Below are positions 27,301-34,719 of a DNA stretch of 64,000 nucleotides, piece by piece. Position numbers and translations under genes: made by a program. The DNA comes from Myotis daubentonii. Taxonomy: Eukaryota > Chordata > Mammalia > Chiroptera > Vespertilionidae. Location: assembly GCF_963259705.1 (NCBI RefSeq), contig NC_081851.1, positions 62,022,855-62,086,854 on the forward strand, given 5' to 3'. Numbering within the stretch: the first letter of the stretch is position 1; every line of letters starts with the position of its first letter. Under the pieces are notes generated by a model. It had not been told where the DNA came from. It made no database searches and worked only from the letters and a program-made list of their open reading frames with translations.

Positions 27301-30300
27301 ACTTTGGACTTGTAACCTTCCAGAAACATGATGAACAGCGGACGGAAGACCGGGGTACTCCACTCTACATGAGCCCAGAACAGGTGTTTTTTATTTCTTT
27401 CATTATAAAGAAATTATAAAAATAATAGACACCACTGATAAAATTAAAACAGTACAGAAGTGTATAGAATAAAAATGGGAAATTCCCCTGAACCTTCCTT
27501 TTTATCGTTACTTTGCTAACAACAGTTTGTTGTCTATCCTTTTATTTTTTTAAATCTATTTATTATCATTATTTTTTAATCCTCACCTGAGGTTATTTTC
27601 CCATTGGTTTTTTACCCCCATTGATTTTTTTTGAGAGAGTGGAAGAGGGAGGGGAAGACAGAAATATTAATGTGAGAGAAACAAATTGATTGGTTGCCTC
27701 CTGCCCGAGCCCGACCAGGGTTTGGGCCGGGGAGGAGCCTGTAACCCAGGTACGTGCCCTTGACCAGAATCAAACCGGAACCCTTTGGTCTGCAGGCCAA
27801 CGCTCTCAGTTTGTTGTCTGTCCTTTTAGATAATTTTCTGGGAATTATAAAAATATACAAACACAAATGTATATTTACACAGACTTTTCTTATATGAAAA
27901 TATACATACCTACACTTTAACTGGAATACTACAATGTTCTCTTGTTGATTTTTTTCACTCAATAATGTATCATAATTTTTCCATCTGACATAAAAAAATC
28001 ATTGAAGTTTTTTGTGGAGTATGAAAGTAGAAGATAATTAAGAAGCTAATGGCTCCTTTTTACTCCCGGTTTATTGAATACTAGAGGCCTGGTGCATGAA
28101 TTTGGGGCAATCGGGGCCAGGCTGGGGGTGGGGGAGGGGGAGATGCAGGAGGATGGGGGGGCTGATTCGGGATGGGGCCAGCGGGGGGCACTGCGGGAGG
28201 TTCTTGGGGGATAATTGGGCCCCGATTGGGCTGGTTGGCTGCCACAGTGCGCATCATAGCGACTGGTCATTCTGGTCCTTCTGTCCTTACAGTTGCTTGG
28301 CGTTTCTATGTATAGATCTCCTGCATCCTACAATGTCTCCCTCAGAATATTTTTTTAAATCACTCATTACTGTGCTTTTGGTTTTCTTAGTGATTTTTTT
28401 TAAAAGTGAGAGTGATTTTTTAAAAAATGTATTTTATTGATTTTTTTACAGAGAGGAAGGGATAGGGATAGAGAGTTAGGAACATCAATCAGCTGCCTCC
28501 TGCACACTCCCTACTGGGGATGTGCCTGCAACCAAGGTACATGCCCTTGACTGTTCTTAGTGATTTTTAAATTTAAAAAAGATTTTTTTGAGGAATAATT
28601 TACATAGCATAAAATGCACAGATTTATTATTATTGTTGTTATTATTATTATTATTGATTACAGAGAGGGAAAGGGGGAGAGAGATAGAAACATCAATGAG
28701 GAGAGAGAATCATTGACTGGCTGCCTCCTGCACACCCCCTACTGGCATGTGCCCTTGACCAGAATCAAACCGAGGACCCTTCAGTCCACAGGCCTATGCT
28801 CTATCCACTGAGCCAAACCAGGTGGAGCAAAATGCACAGATCTTAAGTATGCATTTCTTTAGTTTTGACAAAAGCATATACCTGTGAAGCCCACAAGTTT
28901 GTGAAGTAGAATATTTTCCTTATCCAGGAAAACTCCCTCACACTCTTTTCCAGTCAGTCCTCCTCACCGTCCAGAGGCAGCCAGTGCTCTGATTTTTATC
29001 ACCATTGACTAGTTCTCCCTGTTCTTAAGCTTCATATGAATGGGACCATACAGTATGTATTCTTTTGCATTTGGTTATTTCACCCAAAGTGATGTCTATT
29101 GGAGAACCTCTAAGTGTTGCTGTACTAGCAATACTATCCCCTAGTATGAATACAGGCATGCCCCAGAGATATTGCAGGTTCGGTTCCAATCACTGCGATA
29201 AAGGGAGTATTGCAGTAAAGCAAGTCACATGAAGTTTTTGGTTTCCCAGTGCATATAAAAGTAATTTACACTATCTTGTGGCTTGTCCAGTGTGTAATAG
29301 CATTGTGTCTAAACAACAACATATTACCTTAATTAAAGAGTATTTTGCCCTAACCGGTTTGGCTCAGTGGATAGAGCGTCAGCCTGTGGACTCAAAGGTC
29401 CCAGGTTCGATTCTGGTCGAGGGCATGTACCTTGGTTGCGGGCACATCCCCAGTGGGGAGTGTGCAGGAGGTAGCTGTTCGATGTTTCTCTCATCGATGT
29501 TTCTGGCTCTCTATCCCTCTCCCTTCCTCTCTGTAGAAAACTAATAAAAAATATTTTTTAAAAAAAGTATTTTGTTGCTAAAACTACTAACCATCATCTG
29601 AGCCCTCAGTGAATTGTAATATTTTTGGTAGTGGAGGGTCTTGCTTCATGTTCATGGCTGCTGACTGATCAGTGTGGTGTTTGCTGAAGGCTGAAGTGGC
29701 TGTGACAATTTCTTAAAATAAGACAACAGTGCAGTTTGCCACATTGATTACATTTTCCTTTCACGAATTTCTCTGTAGAATGTGATGCTGTTTGATAGCA
29801 TTTTACTTAGAGTAGAACAACTTTCAAAATTGGAGTCAATTCTCTCAAATTCTGCCACTGCTTTATTCAGTAAGTTCATGTAATGTTCTAGTACTTGGTG
29901 AGGCAATAATAGGGAAGAGAAAAGAAATCAGAAGACAGTATTTTGCAAATAAATTTGAATTTATTAGCCTTTTGGGAAAACAATATCATTTGCTATCCCA
30001 CATCACAATAAAGTGTTTCTGAATGGATTTCTGATCTAGTTTTTAAAAATGTGATAAAGTGAAATACAGTAAAATAAGGTATGCCTGTATACCATAATTT
30101 GTTTATCCATTCTCCTATTGATGGACATTTGGATTGCTTCCAGTTATGAGATACTATGAATAAATCTTCTATGAATATTTGCATGCAAGTTGCTTGCTAG
30201 GAACTAATTTAACTGTTTCAGCTGCCCCATCTCATTTAACCCCACAATCAAACTCTGAGGTTGAAACTATGGTTATTCCATTTTGTGGTTGGGATTGTTC

Positions 30301-32820
30301 CCATGTTGATGGTTAATTTACACAGGTGATTCAGCTACTTAGTGACAAAGATGTGAACTTGGGCAGTCAGACTCCACAGATCTTGCTAACAAAAAAGTAC
30401 TGTTATATAATACTAGAGGCCCGATGCACGAAATTCATGCAAGGGGCTTGGCCCTCGCAGCAGCCCTGGCTGCCTTGTGGCCCAGACCCCTGCCCACTGG
30501 TAGTTCAGGAAGGTCGTCCCGGAAGGTTGTCCCAGAAGGTTGTTCCACAGTCCAGTCTAATTAGCATATTCTTTATTATATAGGATGTTTTAGTCAAATT
30601 AATTTTTTTGGGCTTCAGAAGACACAGATGTTTCTATCAGGTGAATAACAAATGTAAATATATTTTGATCTCTTTAGCTCGCTTCAGTAGAATATGGAAA
30701 TGAAGTGGACATCTTTGCCTTAGGGCTGATTCTTTCAGAGCTTCTTTATATACCTCTCAGTCGTCAGGAAACATATAAGGTAAATAATCTCACAGAAATT
30801 ATTTATTTATTTGGTATGTTTTTATTGATTTTAGAGAGAGAGAAAGGGAGAGATAGAAACATCAATGTGAAAGGAACATCGATCGACTGCCTCCTGCACA
30901 CCCTCTTACTAGGGATCAAGCCCGGCACCTAGGCATGTGTCCTGACCTGGAATCGAACTGATGGCCTCTTGGTGCATAGGTCCACACTCAATCCACTGAG
31001 CCACACCAGCTGGGCTCACAGAAAGAATTTAGCAACAAAAATTATTGGCCATCGCCCTGGCCGGTGTTCCTCAGTGTTTAGAGCATTAGCCTGTGCACCG
31101 AAGGGTCGTGGGTTCAATTCCCAGTCCAGGGTATGAACCTGTGTTGCAGGTTTGATCCCGAGCCCCGGTCAGGGCGCATGCAGGAGGCAACCAATCGATG
31201 TCTCTCTCTCCTCTGCCTCTCTTCCCCTCCCTCCCTCCTTTTCACTATCTCTGAAAAGCAATGGAAAAAATATCCTGGGGTGAGGATTAAAAAAAAAAAT
31301 TATTGGCCATCATCTTCAAAGTGCTGCTGTAGACAGTTTATTGCCTCATGTAATGATGGACCTGAACATATTAACATTGGCTGCAAATGAAATATGGCTT
31401 TTCCCTCCTTCATGTTTTGGCAACCAAAACTTTTTGTTAGAAGTTCTGGTCAAGATGGCGGAGTAGGTAGACGTTGTGCTCACCTCCTGCCATCACTACA
31501 TCAAAATTACAACTAAATTACAGAACAACCACCCCTGAGGACTAGCGTACCAGAACTTCTCTAACTAAAGATAGAAAGGAAAAGCTGTGTTGAGACTGAA
31601 TATTGAATGTCATATGTAATTGAAAAATTAAAATAAAGAAACAAACAACACACCCTTTTTGTTAAAGACCAAAAACTTTGGGTTTTTTTGAAAGGTGTGT
31701 GCATCTTATTACACCATCGCTCTTTATTCCTATTTGAATCAGTCAGTAACATTTTGAATGCCTGCCTGGCATAAGACACTGCGCTATGTGCTACGAGGAT
31801 TATAAACACGAATAAGCCTTGTTCTCGGGAAGCTACTGTGAGAGAGGGCTGTACCTGTTCTGGGAGAAGGCACGGAGTCTTTGGGAAGCAGCTAGAAGGG
31901 GATCGTTCCCAGCTGTCGGGATTGAGATTTATGGAGGCCTTGAAGCTGGGCTCTGAAGGATTGGTTTGGCTTCTCATAGTACAGAATAGAAAGGAGGTGA
32001 TTCCAGCATGGAGACAGGAACGTGCAGGGTGTGTGTGTGTGGGGGGGGTTATTAGGCAGAGTCTGATATTTTTATTGGGGTAGATAAGTTACACGGAATT
32101 GGTGGTTGATGGGCTTGGAAAGACATGTTGGGGTAAATTAAGGCAGGAATGTGAACTTGGTTGAGAAGGCGGTGGGGAGCCACTACATGCATTGGTCGAC
32201 TGGACATCCTAGGCCGTAGCTCAGGAAAAGGGACGCACCTGGAGTCAACAGCCTTCTCCTCTGTGAAACGGTAACGAAACAACTAGCTGTCGCACAGTGG
32301 TCCAGGAGGATGAAGGGAGATGAGGCATCTGATGCTCTTAACACTGCACACTGTTGTGATGTCAGAGAGGCCTATTAGATGAGGCTGTGGGGGGTTGGGG
32401 TAGGGGAGTTTTGCTTGTTCCTTGGCTGAAGAAACTTTCCAAAAATCTGGAAATGTCTCATATTTAGGGCATCTCCAAGCTTCGGTGCTTCCTAAGTTTG
32501 TTTTTCCTACCAAGTGAGAAATTTCCTAATGAATATATATATACATATGTCTTATTTTCAGATTTTCGAAGATCTAAGGAAGGGCCATGTCTCGGATATA
32601 TTTGATGACAAAGAAGTAAGCACTTGAAAGTAATCAGAATTTTATTTGTTTCAATGTTTTATTTTTTTTTTCATAATGAGTCTTTCTATCATTACAGAAA
32701 ATTCTCCTACAGAAATTAGTTGCAACTGACCCCAAGATGCGACCTAAAACACCTGAAATACTGAAGACTTTGAAGGAGTGGAATAATGTTCCAGAGAAAA
32801 AAATGCGAAACACGTGTTAG
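4196..32820 (+). CDS. EIF2AK2: EIF2AK2 (PKR) copy 1, complete coding region, 15 coding exons
   Basis: Interferon-induced, dsRNA-activated Ser/Thr kinase. It binds viral dsRNA in the cytoplasm, dimerises, autophosphorylates and phosphorylates eIF2-alpha to stop translation. The exons E2-E16 listed below join with AG/GT sites into 1,602 nt (533 residues plus stop); human PKR has 551. dsRBD1 is about residues 8-76 ([10 protein letters not shown] at 60-69). dsRBD2 is about 99-165 ([11 protein letters not shown] at 149-159). A Ser-rich linker spans about 170-240. The kinase starts near 260: G-loop GSGAYGKV 271-278, VIK lysine 293, alpha-C Glu 311, HRDLK 394-398, DFG 414-416, activation-loop Thr 428 and Thr 433 (human T446/T451), APE-type SPE 438-440. 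The start is the ATG at 4196, whose N-terminus resembles mammalian PKR. Oddities: a very short kinase insert and an acidic insertion at about 299-305. The non-coding first exon and promoter are outside the window. Confidence 0.96.
4668..4785 (+). CDS. EIF2AK2: EIF2AK2 copy 1 exon E3: second half of dsRBD1
   Basis: Acceptor AG 4666-4667, donor GTGAGT at 4786, 118 nt, residues 40-79. It contains the beta strands ([19 protein letters not shown]) and the C-terminal helix [16 protein letters not shown], whose lysines contact the dsRNA backbone in this family. It ends in phase 0. Confidence 0.95.
4965..5184 (+). mobile_element. VES SINE
   Basis: Head CACCAGCTGGTTTGGCTCAG, body GTGCAGGAGGCAGCCAATCA, A-rich tail; flanked by GAAAGGTACACCTAGG on both sides (target-site duplication). 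Confidence 0.9.
5502..5710 (-). mobile_element. VES SINE
   Basis: Reverse orientation; tail AAATATATTTTTAG and head CCAAACCAGCTAGGGC. Confidence 0.9.
6545..6727 (-). mobile_element. HeliBat-type Helitron, short
   Basis: Starts CTAGAGGCTCAGTGGACGG (inverted 3' end) and ends GCATATTAGCCTTTTATTATAGA (inverted 5' TC end). About 183 bp, with no helicase; non-autonomous. Confidence 0.8.
6728..6974 (+). mobile_element. HeliBat-type Helitron 3' fragment
   Basis: Ends TTTTGTGCACTGGGCCTCTAG with CTAG at 6,971-6,974. Its own 5' end is missing, abutting the element on the left. Confidence 0.75.
7165..7258 (+). mobile_element. VES SINE head, interrupted
   Basis: SINE head and middle up to GGGTTCGGGGAG, interrupted by the LTR at 7,260; the SINE tail resumes at about 8,115. 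Confidence 0.7.
7260..8113 (-). mobile_element. Solo-LTR-like element inside a SINE
   Basis: On the minus strand it begins TGGCATATATGG and ends GGACCCCGGCA (TG...CA). It has a TATAAATA box at about 7,828-7,836 and an internal run of imperfect 20-25 bp repeats (AGGTTCTG / CTCCAG units, plus-strand 7,375-7,700). This fits an endogenous-retrovirus LTR of the ERV2 type. No internal viral genes are present. A clean target-site duplication was not found. Confidence 0.55.
8114..8300 (+). mobile_element. VES SINE tail half
   Basis: GTGCAGGAGGCAACCCAGT, pyrimidine tract, CTCTGAAAAGCAATGGAAAAA; continuation of the SINE split by the LTR. Confidence 0.7.
8384..8535 (+). CDS. EIF2AK2: EIF2AK2 copy 1 exon E4: inter-domain linker and start of dsRBD2
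   Basis: Acceptor AG 8382-8383, donor GTGAGA at 8536, 152 nt, residues 80-129 plus two bases. It encodes a short Ser/Thr-rich linker and then [20 protein letters not shown], the first helix and strand of dsRBD2. No counterpart was found in copy 2. Confidence 0.94.
9116..9342 (+). mobile_element. VES SINE
   Basis: Full-length plus-strand SINE ending in an A-run, followed by a (TA)n tract at 9,345-9,366. AAGAATGG(T)A flanks suggest a target duplication. Confidence 0.88.
9948..10160 (+). mobile_element. VES SINE
   Basis: Plus-strand SINE, CGTCCAGCATGGCTCAG head and AATAAAAATATATTTTA tail. Confidence 0.88.
10169..11226 (+). mobile_element. Composite HeliBat-type Helitron
   Basis: 5' end TCTACACTAATAAAAGAC. 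An internal Helitron 3'-like end (GTGCACCAGGCCTCTA) is joined directly to a second 5' end (TCCTATATAATAAAAGGG) near 10,770. The outer 3' end is GTGCACTGGGCCTCTGG. The same two-part structure recurs at 42,172-43,316 and 60,279-61,117. Confidence 0.85.
11831..11957 (+). CDS. EIF2AK2: EIF2AK2 copy 1 exon E5: core of dsRBD2
   Basis: Acceptor AG 11829-11830, donor GTACGT at 11958, 127 nt, residues 130-172. It encodes [16 protein letters not shown] followed by [17 protein letters not shown], the strands and RNA-contacting helix of dsRBD2. The copy 2 equivalent (52,283-52,409) has the same length but is scrambled. Confidence 0.95.
12243..12316 (+). CDS. EIF2AK2: EIF2AK2 copy 1 exon E6: linker
   Basis: Acceptor AG 12241-12242, donor GTAAGT at 12317, 74 nt, residues 173-196 plus two bases. 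It encodes a Gly/Ser/Asp-rich linker, as expected for the poorly conserved region between dsRBD2 and the kinase. Confidence 0.9.
12481..12577 (+). CDS. EIF2AK2: EIF2AK2 copy 1 exon E7: Ser-rich linker
   Basis: Acceptor AG 12479-12480. The donor is taken as GTACAG at 12578 because this gives 97 nt, ends in phase 0 and agrees with the GTAGAG donor at the same place in copy 2. Residues 197-229 are [23 protein letters not shown]. An alternative GT lies three bases upstream (12575) and would remove one residue. Confidence 0.85.
13192..13490 (+). mobile_element. HeliBat-type Helitron, shared insertion site with copy 2
   Basis: TCCTATATACTAAAACCC start, GTGCACTGGGCCTCTAG end, inserted between A and T. 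Copy 2 has a Helitron at exactly the same place (54,692-55,050) with a rather different interior. Confidence 0.85.
13491..13960 (+). mobile_element. Old L1 LINE fragment
   Basis: Resembles the L1 3' region (TGCTGCTGGTGCAAGTAAA, GGGGATATTTCCTAGAGAAA). Also present in copy 2 at 55,051-55,510. Confidence 0.6.
13986..14205 (-). mobile_element. VES SINE, copy 1 only
   Basis: Inverted SINE inserted at AGCATTGCACTTTTT; the same words stand undivided in copy 2 near 55,540 (GAGCATTGCAGTTTTT), the empty site. Confidence 0.88.
14582..14845 (+). mobile_element. VES SINE with (TC)n tract
   Basis: Plus-strand SINE shared with copy 2 (55,914-56,265). The (TC)n run at 14,729-14,760 is much longer in copy 2. 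Confidence 0.88.
14907..14941 (+). CDS. EIF2AK2: EIF2AK2 copy 1 exon E8: 35-nt linker micro-exon
   Basis: Acceptor AG 14905-14906, donor GTGAGT at 14942. It encodes [11 protein letters not shown] plus the first two bases of a codon. The SGLR start resembles the NGLR start of the matching segment of human PKR. Basic in copy 1; strongly altered in copy 2. Confidence 0.88.
15068..15250. mobile_element. TTAA-site (piggyBac-like) MITE, copy 1 only
   Basis: 183 bp, terminal inverted repeats CCTTTTGCACTCCAA / TTGGAGTGCAAAGGG (one mismatch in 15), flanked by TTAA at 15,064-15,067 and 15,251-15,254. Copy 2 has a single TTAA at the same place (about 56,480). Confidence 0.9.
15270..15478 (+). mobile_element. 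VES SINE shared with copy 2
   Basis: GCCCTGGCCAGTATGGCTCAG head, TTAATAAAGTCCTATTTTTA tail; partner at 56,498-56,706. Confidence 0.88.
15768..15935 (+). mobile_element. L1 LINE 3' fragment
   Basis: Sense L1 3' region (GGAAACAGCCCAAGTGCCCA, TATGCAGTGGAATACTACAC, GGATGGACCTGAAGATTATT). Shared with copy 2 (56,996-57,160), where it ends at the E9 deletion. Confidence 0.75.
16022..16075 (+). CDS. EIF2AK2: EIF2AK2 copy 1 exon E9: pre-kinase segment
   Basis: Acceptor AG 16020-16021, donor GTAAGA at 16076, 54 nt, residues 241-258 plus two bases. It encodes [18 protein letters not shown], matching the SLAPRF...YTVDKR segment just before the mammalian PKR kinase domain. Its length is a multiple of three, so skipping keeps the frame. 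Copy 2 lacks it through a 1.3-kb deletion. Confidence 0.92.
16556..16810 (+). mobile_element. VES SINE
   Basis: Plus-strand SINE, lies inside the block deleted from copy 2. Confidence 0.85.
17793..17933 (+). CDS. EIF2AK2: EIF2AK2 copy 1 exon E10: kinase G-loop and catalytic lysine
   Basis: Acceptor AG 17791-17792, donor GTAAGT at 17934, 141 nt, residues 259-305 plus two bases. It has the G-loop GSGAYGKVF and [10 protein letters not shown] with catalytic Lys 293. It ends in an acidic run (EEDDDKV) that human PKR and copy 2 lack; both read YNNEK there. Confidence 0.95.
18069..18310 (+). mobile_element. VES SINE followed by (AT)n and T-run
   Basis: Plus-strand SINE with an AT tract at 18,247-18,296. 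Shared with copy 2 (57,999-58,215). Confidence 0.88.
18922..19133. mobile_element. hAT-type MITE with 8-bp target duplication
   Basis: CAGGGGTTCTCAACCTGTGG ... TTGAGAACCACTA ends, flanked by TGCTTGGG and TGCTAGGG (8 bp, one mismatch). Its left half also stands in copy 2 (59,077-59,157), cut by a deletion. Confidence 0.85.
20212..20468 (+). mobile_element. VES SINE
   Basis: Plus-strand SINE within the 1.8-kb block missing from copy 2. Confidence 0.85.
20550..20987 (+). mobile_element. Helitron (TCTATACTAATAAAAGGG type)
   Basis: 5' TCTATACTAATAAAAGGG, 3' hairpin GCACGAATTTCGTGC then CGGGACTCTA. The interior has GGCAGGCA-rich short repeats. Confidence 0.8.
20988..21157 (+). mobile_element. Second Helitron, tandem to the first
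   Basis: ATAATAGTGTAATATGC start and GCATTGGGACTCTAG end (CTAG 21,154-21,157). The pair also occurs in copy 2, where a SINE has entered the second. Confidence 0.78.
21646..22210. mobile_element. Tigger/mariner-type MITE, split by a SINE
   Basis: Inverted ends TACAGTCCTCGGGTTATGTC and CGTAAACCCAGGACGTACTG(TA) with a TA target. Copy 2 has the same element at 60,212-61,376, but split by a Helitron instead. Confidence 0.7.
21733..21960 (+). mobile_element. VES SINE inside the MITE, copy 1 only
   Basis: Plus-strand SINE, flanked by AAAAAAAAGTTC(C/T)G. Copy 2 reads straight through this point (61,127-61,140). Confidence 0.85.
22454..22549 (+). CDS. EIF2AK2: EIF2AK2 copy 1 exon E11: kinase alpha-C helix
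   Basis: Acceptor AG 22452-22453, donor GTAACT at 22550, 96 nt, residues 306-337 plus two bases. It contains [21 protein letters not shown] with the alpha-C Glu, then [10 protein letters not shown]. In human PKR this exon continues into a long acidic kinase insert that is almost absent here. Confidence 0.94.
22550..23690 (+). other. Intron of copy 1, no feature recognised
   Basis: Paralogous to 61,716-62,870 with few differences; no coding frame or repeat recognised. Confidence 0.4.
23865..24060 (+). mobile_element. Old VES SINE, partial
   Basis: Diverged SINE shared with copy 2 (63,018-63,222), hence older than the duplication. Confidence 0.75.
24148..24328 (+). CDS. EIF2AK2: EIF2AK2 copy 1 exon E12: hinge, alpha-D/E and catalytic loop
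   Basis: Acceptor AG 24146-24147, donor GTAAGT at 24329, 181 nt, residues 338-398. It contains [20 protein letters not shown] (hinge and helix D, the start of the eIF2-alpha-docking lobe) and ends with the catalytic loop IHRDLK. Confidence 0.96.
24440..26270 (+). other. Intron of copy 1, no feature recognised
   Basis: Single-copy-looking sequence without a recognised repeat or supported coding frame. The first 190 bp pair with copy 2 up to the window end. Confidence 0.4.
26280..26460. mobile_element. TA-site DNA-transposon MITE
   Basis: Near-palindromic ends TACTGTGGGACCTTGACTTA and TAAGTCAAGGCCCCACTGTA with TA targets; mariner/Tigger-like relic. Confidence 0.65.
27255..27383 (+). CDS. EIF2AK2: EIF2AK2 copy 1 exon E13: DFG motif and activation loop
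   Basis: Acceptor AG 27253-27254, donor GTGTTT at 27384, 129 nt, residues 399-441. It encodes [20 protein letters not shown], then the activation loop [15 protein letters not shown] with both regulatory threonines. Confidence 0.95.
27578..27808 (-). mobile_element. VES SINE
   Basis: Inverted; AATCCTCACCTGAGGTTATT tail and GGTCTGCAGGCCAACGC head region; head truncated. Confidence 0.82.
28081..28295 (-). mobile_element. Helitron 3'-end fragment
   Basis: CTAGAGGCCTGGTGCATGAA start (inverted 3' end). The opposite end is not recognised, so the right boundary is approximate. Confidence 0.6.
28423..28552 (-). mobile_element. VES SINE, truncated
   Basis: Tail and body only, flanked by TTCTTAGTGATTTTT on both sides. 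Confidence 0.75.
28620..28829 (-). mobile_element. VES SINE
   Basis: ATT-rich tail, full head; target duplication AAAATGCACAGAT on both sides. Confidence 0.88.
28900..29149 (-). mobile_element. Old L1 fragment
   Basis: CATATGAATGGGACCATACA and CATTTGGTTATTTCACCCA match the inverted L1M 3' region. Confidence 0.55.
29151..30089. mobile_element. Tigger-type DNA transposon relic
   Basis: Ends TACAGGCATGCCCCAGAGAT and AAGGTATGCCTGTA, TA target sites. Contains a nested VES SINE. No intact transposase frame. Confidence 0.7.
29347..29568 (+). mobile_element. VES SINE nested in Tigger relic
   Basis: Plus-strand SINE with GTATTTTG target duplication. Confidence 0.88.
30413..30585 (-). mobile_element. 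Helitron, short, complete ends
   Basis: CTAGAGGCCCGATGCACGAA start and TTAGCATATTCTTTATTATA(TAGGA) end, inverted; 173 bp. Confidence 0.82.
30678..30779 (+). CDS. EIF2AK2: EIF2AK2 copy 1 exon E14: kinase alpha-F helix
   Basis: Acceptor AG 30676-30677, donor GTAAAT at 30780, 102 nt, residues 442-475. [19 protein letters not shown] is the alpha-F helix with the conserved Asp. It is followed by an eIF2AK-type variable loop. Confidence 0.94.
30800..31014 (-). mobile_element. VES SINE just after exon E14
   Basis: Begins 20 nt after the E14 donor; target duplication CTCACAGAAA. Confidence 0.88.
31053..31298 (+). mobile_element. VES SINE
   Basis: Plus-strand SINE; target duplication AAAATTATTGGCCATC. 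Confidence 0.88.
31440..31654 (+). mobile_element. Internally deleted L1 (5' UTR start joined to 3' end)
   Basis: Starts GTCAAGATGGCGGAGTAGG (L1 5' UTR-like) and ends in an A-rich L1 tail after only about 215 bp. Target duplication CTTTTTGTTA at 31,430-31,439 and 31,655-31,664. Confidence 0.7.
31730..32520 (+). other. Intron E14-E15, little recognised
   Basis: An old LINE-like stretch (GCCTGGCATAAGACACTGCG) and a (TG)n/(G)n patch near 32,031-32,048; nothing else. Confidence 0.4.
32562..32615 (+). CDS. EIF2AK2: EIF2AK2 copy 1 exon E15: kinase alpha-G region
   Basis: Acceptor AG 32560-32561, donor GTAAGC at 32616, 54 nt, residues 476-493 ([18 protein letters not shown]). Helix G contacts eIF2-alpha and is where rapid evolution of PKR against viral pseudosubstrates is concentrated in other mammals (established for the family). 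Confidence 0.93.
32698..32820 (+). CDS. EIF2AK2: EIF2AK2 copy 1 exon E16: kinase C-terminus and stop
   Basis: Acceptor AG 32696-32697. It encodes [20 protein letters not shown], with the conserved Arg of the kinase C-lobe, and ends at TAG 32818-32820 after NTC, like human HTC. It gives residues 494-533. The 3' UTR end is not fixed: the first AATAAA in sense outside SINE tails is near 35,149. Confidence 0.95.
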   Translation, partial: KILLQKLVATDPKMRPKTPEILKTLKEWNNVPEKKMRNTC

Positions 32821-32987
32821 TGCCTTTCTAAAAAAGTAGTCTGCTTCTGATGTTTGATTTTCCTGTAATTGTCTAAAATCTGCTAGGGAATATTGATGAT
32901 ATTTATCTGTTATTTTAATTTTTCCCTTAATTTTTTTAATACATTTGCAGAAAGGTTTACATATTTTTTACAAAAATTTATTTTTAG

Positions 32988-33206
32988 AGCCCGGCCAGTG
33001 TCGCTTAGAGGTTGAGCGTTGACCTATGAACCAGGAGGTCACAGTTCGTTTCTATGTCAGGGCACATGCCCAGGATGTGGGCTCAATCCCCAGTGGGGGG
33101 CGTGCAGGAGGCAGCCAATTGATGATTCTCTCTCATCATTGATGTTTCTCTCTCTCCCTCTCTCTTCCTCTCTGAAACCAATAAAAACATATTTTAAAAA
33201 GAAGAA
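32988..33206 (+). mobile_element. VES SINE in the 3' flank of copy 1
   Basis: Plus-strand SINE. Its AATAAAAACATATTTTA tail supplies an AATAAA in sense with EIF2AK2. Confidence 0.88.
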
Positions 33207-33247
33207 GGCAAATGCTGCTCAGCAGAAACCTCCATCTTTCTAAAAAA

Positions 33248-33266
33248 ACTGATTTTTAGAAGAAAG

Positions 33267-33310
<44 letters not shown>

Positions 33311-33469
33311 TTATTGAGAGAGAGAAATATTGATCAGTTGCCTCCTGCATGTGCCCCGACCAGGGGTCGAACCCTCATCCTGGGTATGTGCCCTGACTGG
33401 GAATCGAACCTGCCACCTTTTGGTGTATGGGACAGTGCTCCAACCAGCTGAGCCATACCGGCCAGGGCT
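33248..33469 (-). mobile_element. VES SINE with (AG)n tract
   Basis: Inverted SINE; AG run at 33,271-33,304. Confidence 0.86.
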
Positions 33470-33639
33470 ATACTTTTTAACTTCAAAAACATTTTTGCAT
33501 TTGACTTACCTCTAGCTCAGCTCCTTATTATGAAGACTGGGAAAAAAATCTCTCAATTGTTATATCAATTAATGAATTAATAATTTTTTTAAAAAGCTTG
33601 TTTCTAACCAAAAAGAAATAAGCTCATTCCCTATTTTAA

Positions 33640-34180
33640 ATAGCTAACAAGCCAGTTGGAGAATAATTGTAACCATAAAAAGATAAATTATATGCAATCA
33701 CTTTGGAAAACAGTTTATCCTCTAATAAAGGTAAATGTTGATATACCAGAAAGCCATCAATTCCATTCCTACATACATGCCTACAAGAAGGTTCATAGAA
33801 ATCTAGTTTGTAAAAGTCAAAGGAACAGAAAACAACACTACTGTCCATCAAAAGAAAAGTAGATACATACATTTATTATCTTCACATTGGAATACTACAA
33901 AGCAGTGAAAATGGACAAATGACAGCTAAATGTAATAACGTGATTCACCCTCAGGAACAGTGTAAGCCACAAGGCACGTTACAGAAAATGTATACAGAAT
34001 GATTCCATTTATATAAAATTCCAGAACATGCTAAATGAAACATTTGTGTAGGAATCTAAACAAATGTAAATAATAATAACAAAGGGAAGGAAATGTTGAG
34101 AAATATTAAATTCTGATAATGGTTATCTCTGGGGAAGGATGGTAGTGATGTAACTGGAGAAGTGGATTTCGAAGGTACTG
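33640..34180 (+). mobile_element. L1 LINE 3' fragment
   Basis: Sense L1M 3' region (GGAAAACAGTTTATCC, GGAATACTACAAAGCAGTGA, GAATGATTCCATTTATATA). Confidence 0.65.
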
Positions 34181-34504
34181 CTAACTTTTTTTCTTAAACT
34201 GGATGTTGAGTTCACTAGTGTTTACAATTATTTACCTTAAATACATTTTGTATCTATTCTCACAACGACTTTAATGCAGCGGTTGGCAACCCGTGGTCCG
34301 TGAGGTCTGAATGGTTGGCGACTGCTCTTTAAAGAGATGATAACTCTGCCGTAAGGCAATAGCTTAGCATAGAAAATAGTTAATCTGCACAGGGTTTACA
34401 AGTAATACTCCAGCTGGGGATTTGGATGAGGAGAGAGGAGACCCAATGGGCAGTCTGGGCAAGGGGCTTGGCATATTAGATGACACAGAATAATGATGCA
34501 TTTT

Positions 34505-34719
34505 CTTTTAAAACTATTTTTATTGATTTCAGTGAGAAAGGGAGAGGGTGAGAGAGATAGAAACATCAGTGATGAGAGAAAATCATTGATTAGCTGCCTC
34601 GTACACACCCCACAGTGGGGAGTGAGCCTGCAACCTGGGCATGTGCCCTGACCAGGAATCCAACCTTGACCTCCTGGTTCATGGGTCGATGCTCAACCAT
34701 TGAGCCACGCCGGCCAGAC
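34505..34719 (-). mobile_element. VES SINE
   Basis: Inverted SINE; target duplication CATTTTCTT. Confidence 0.88.
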
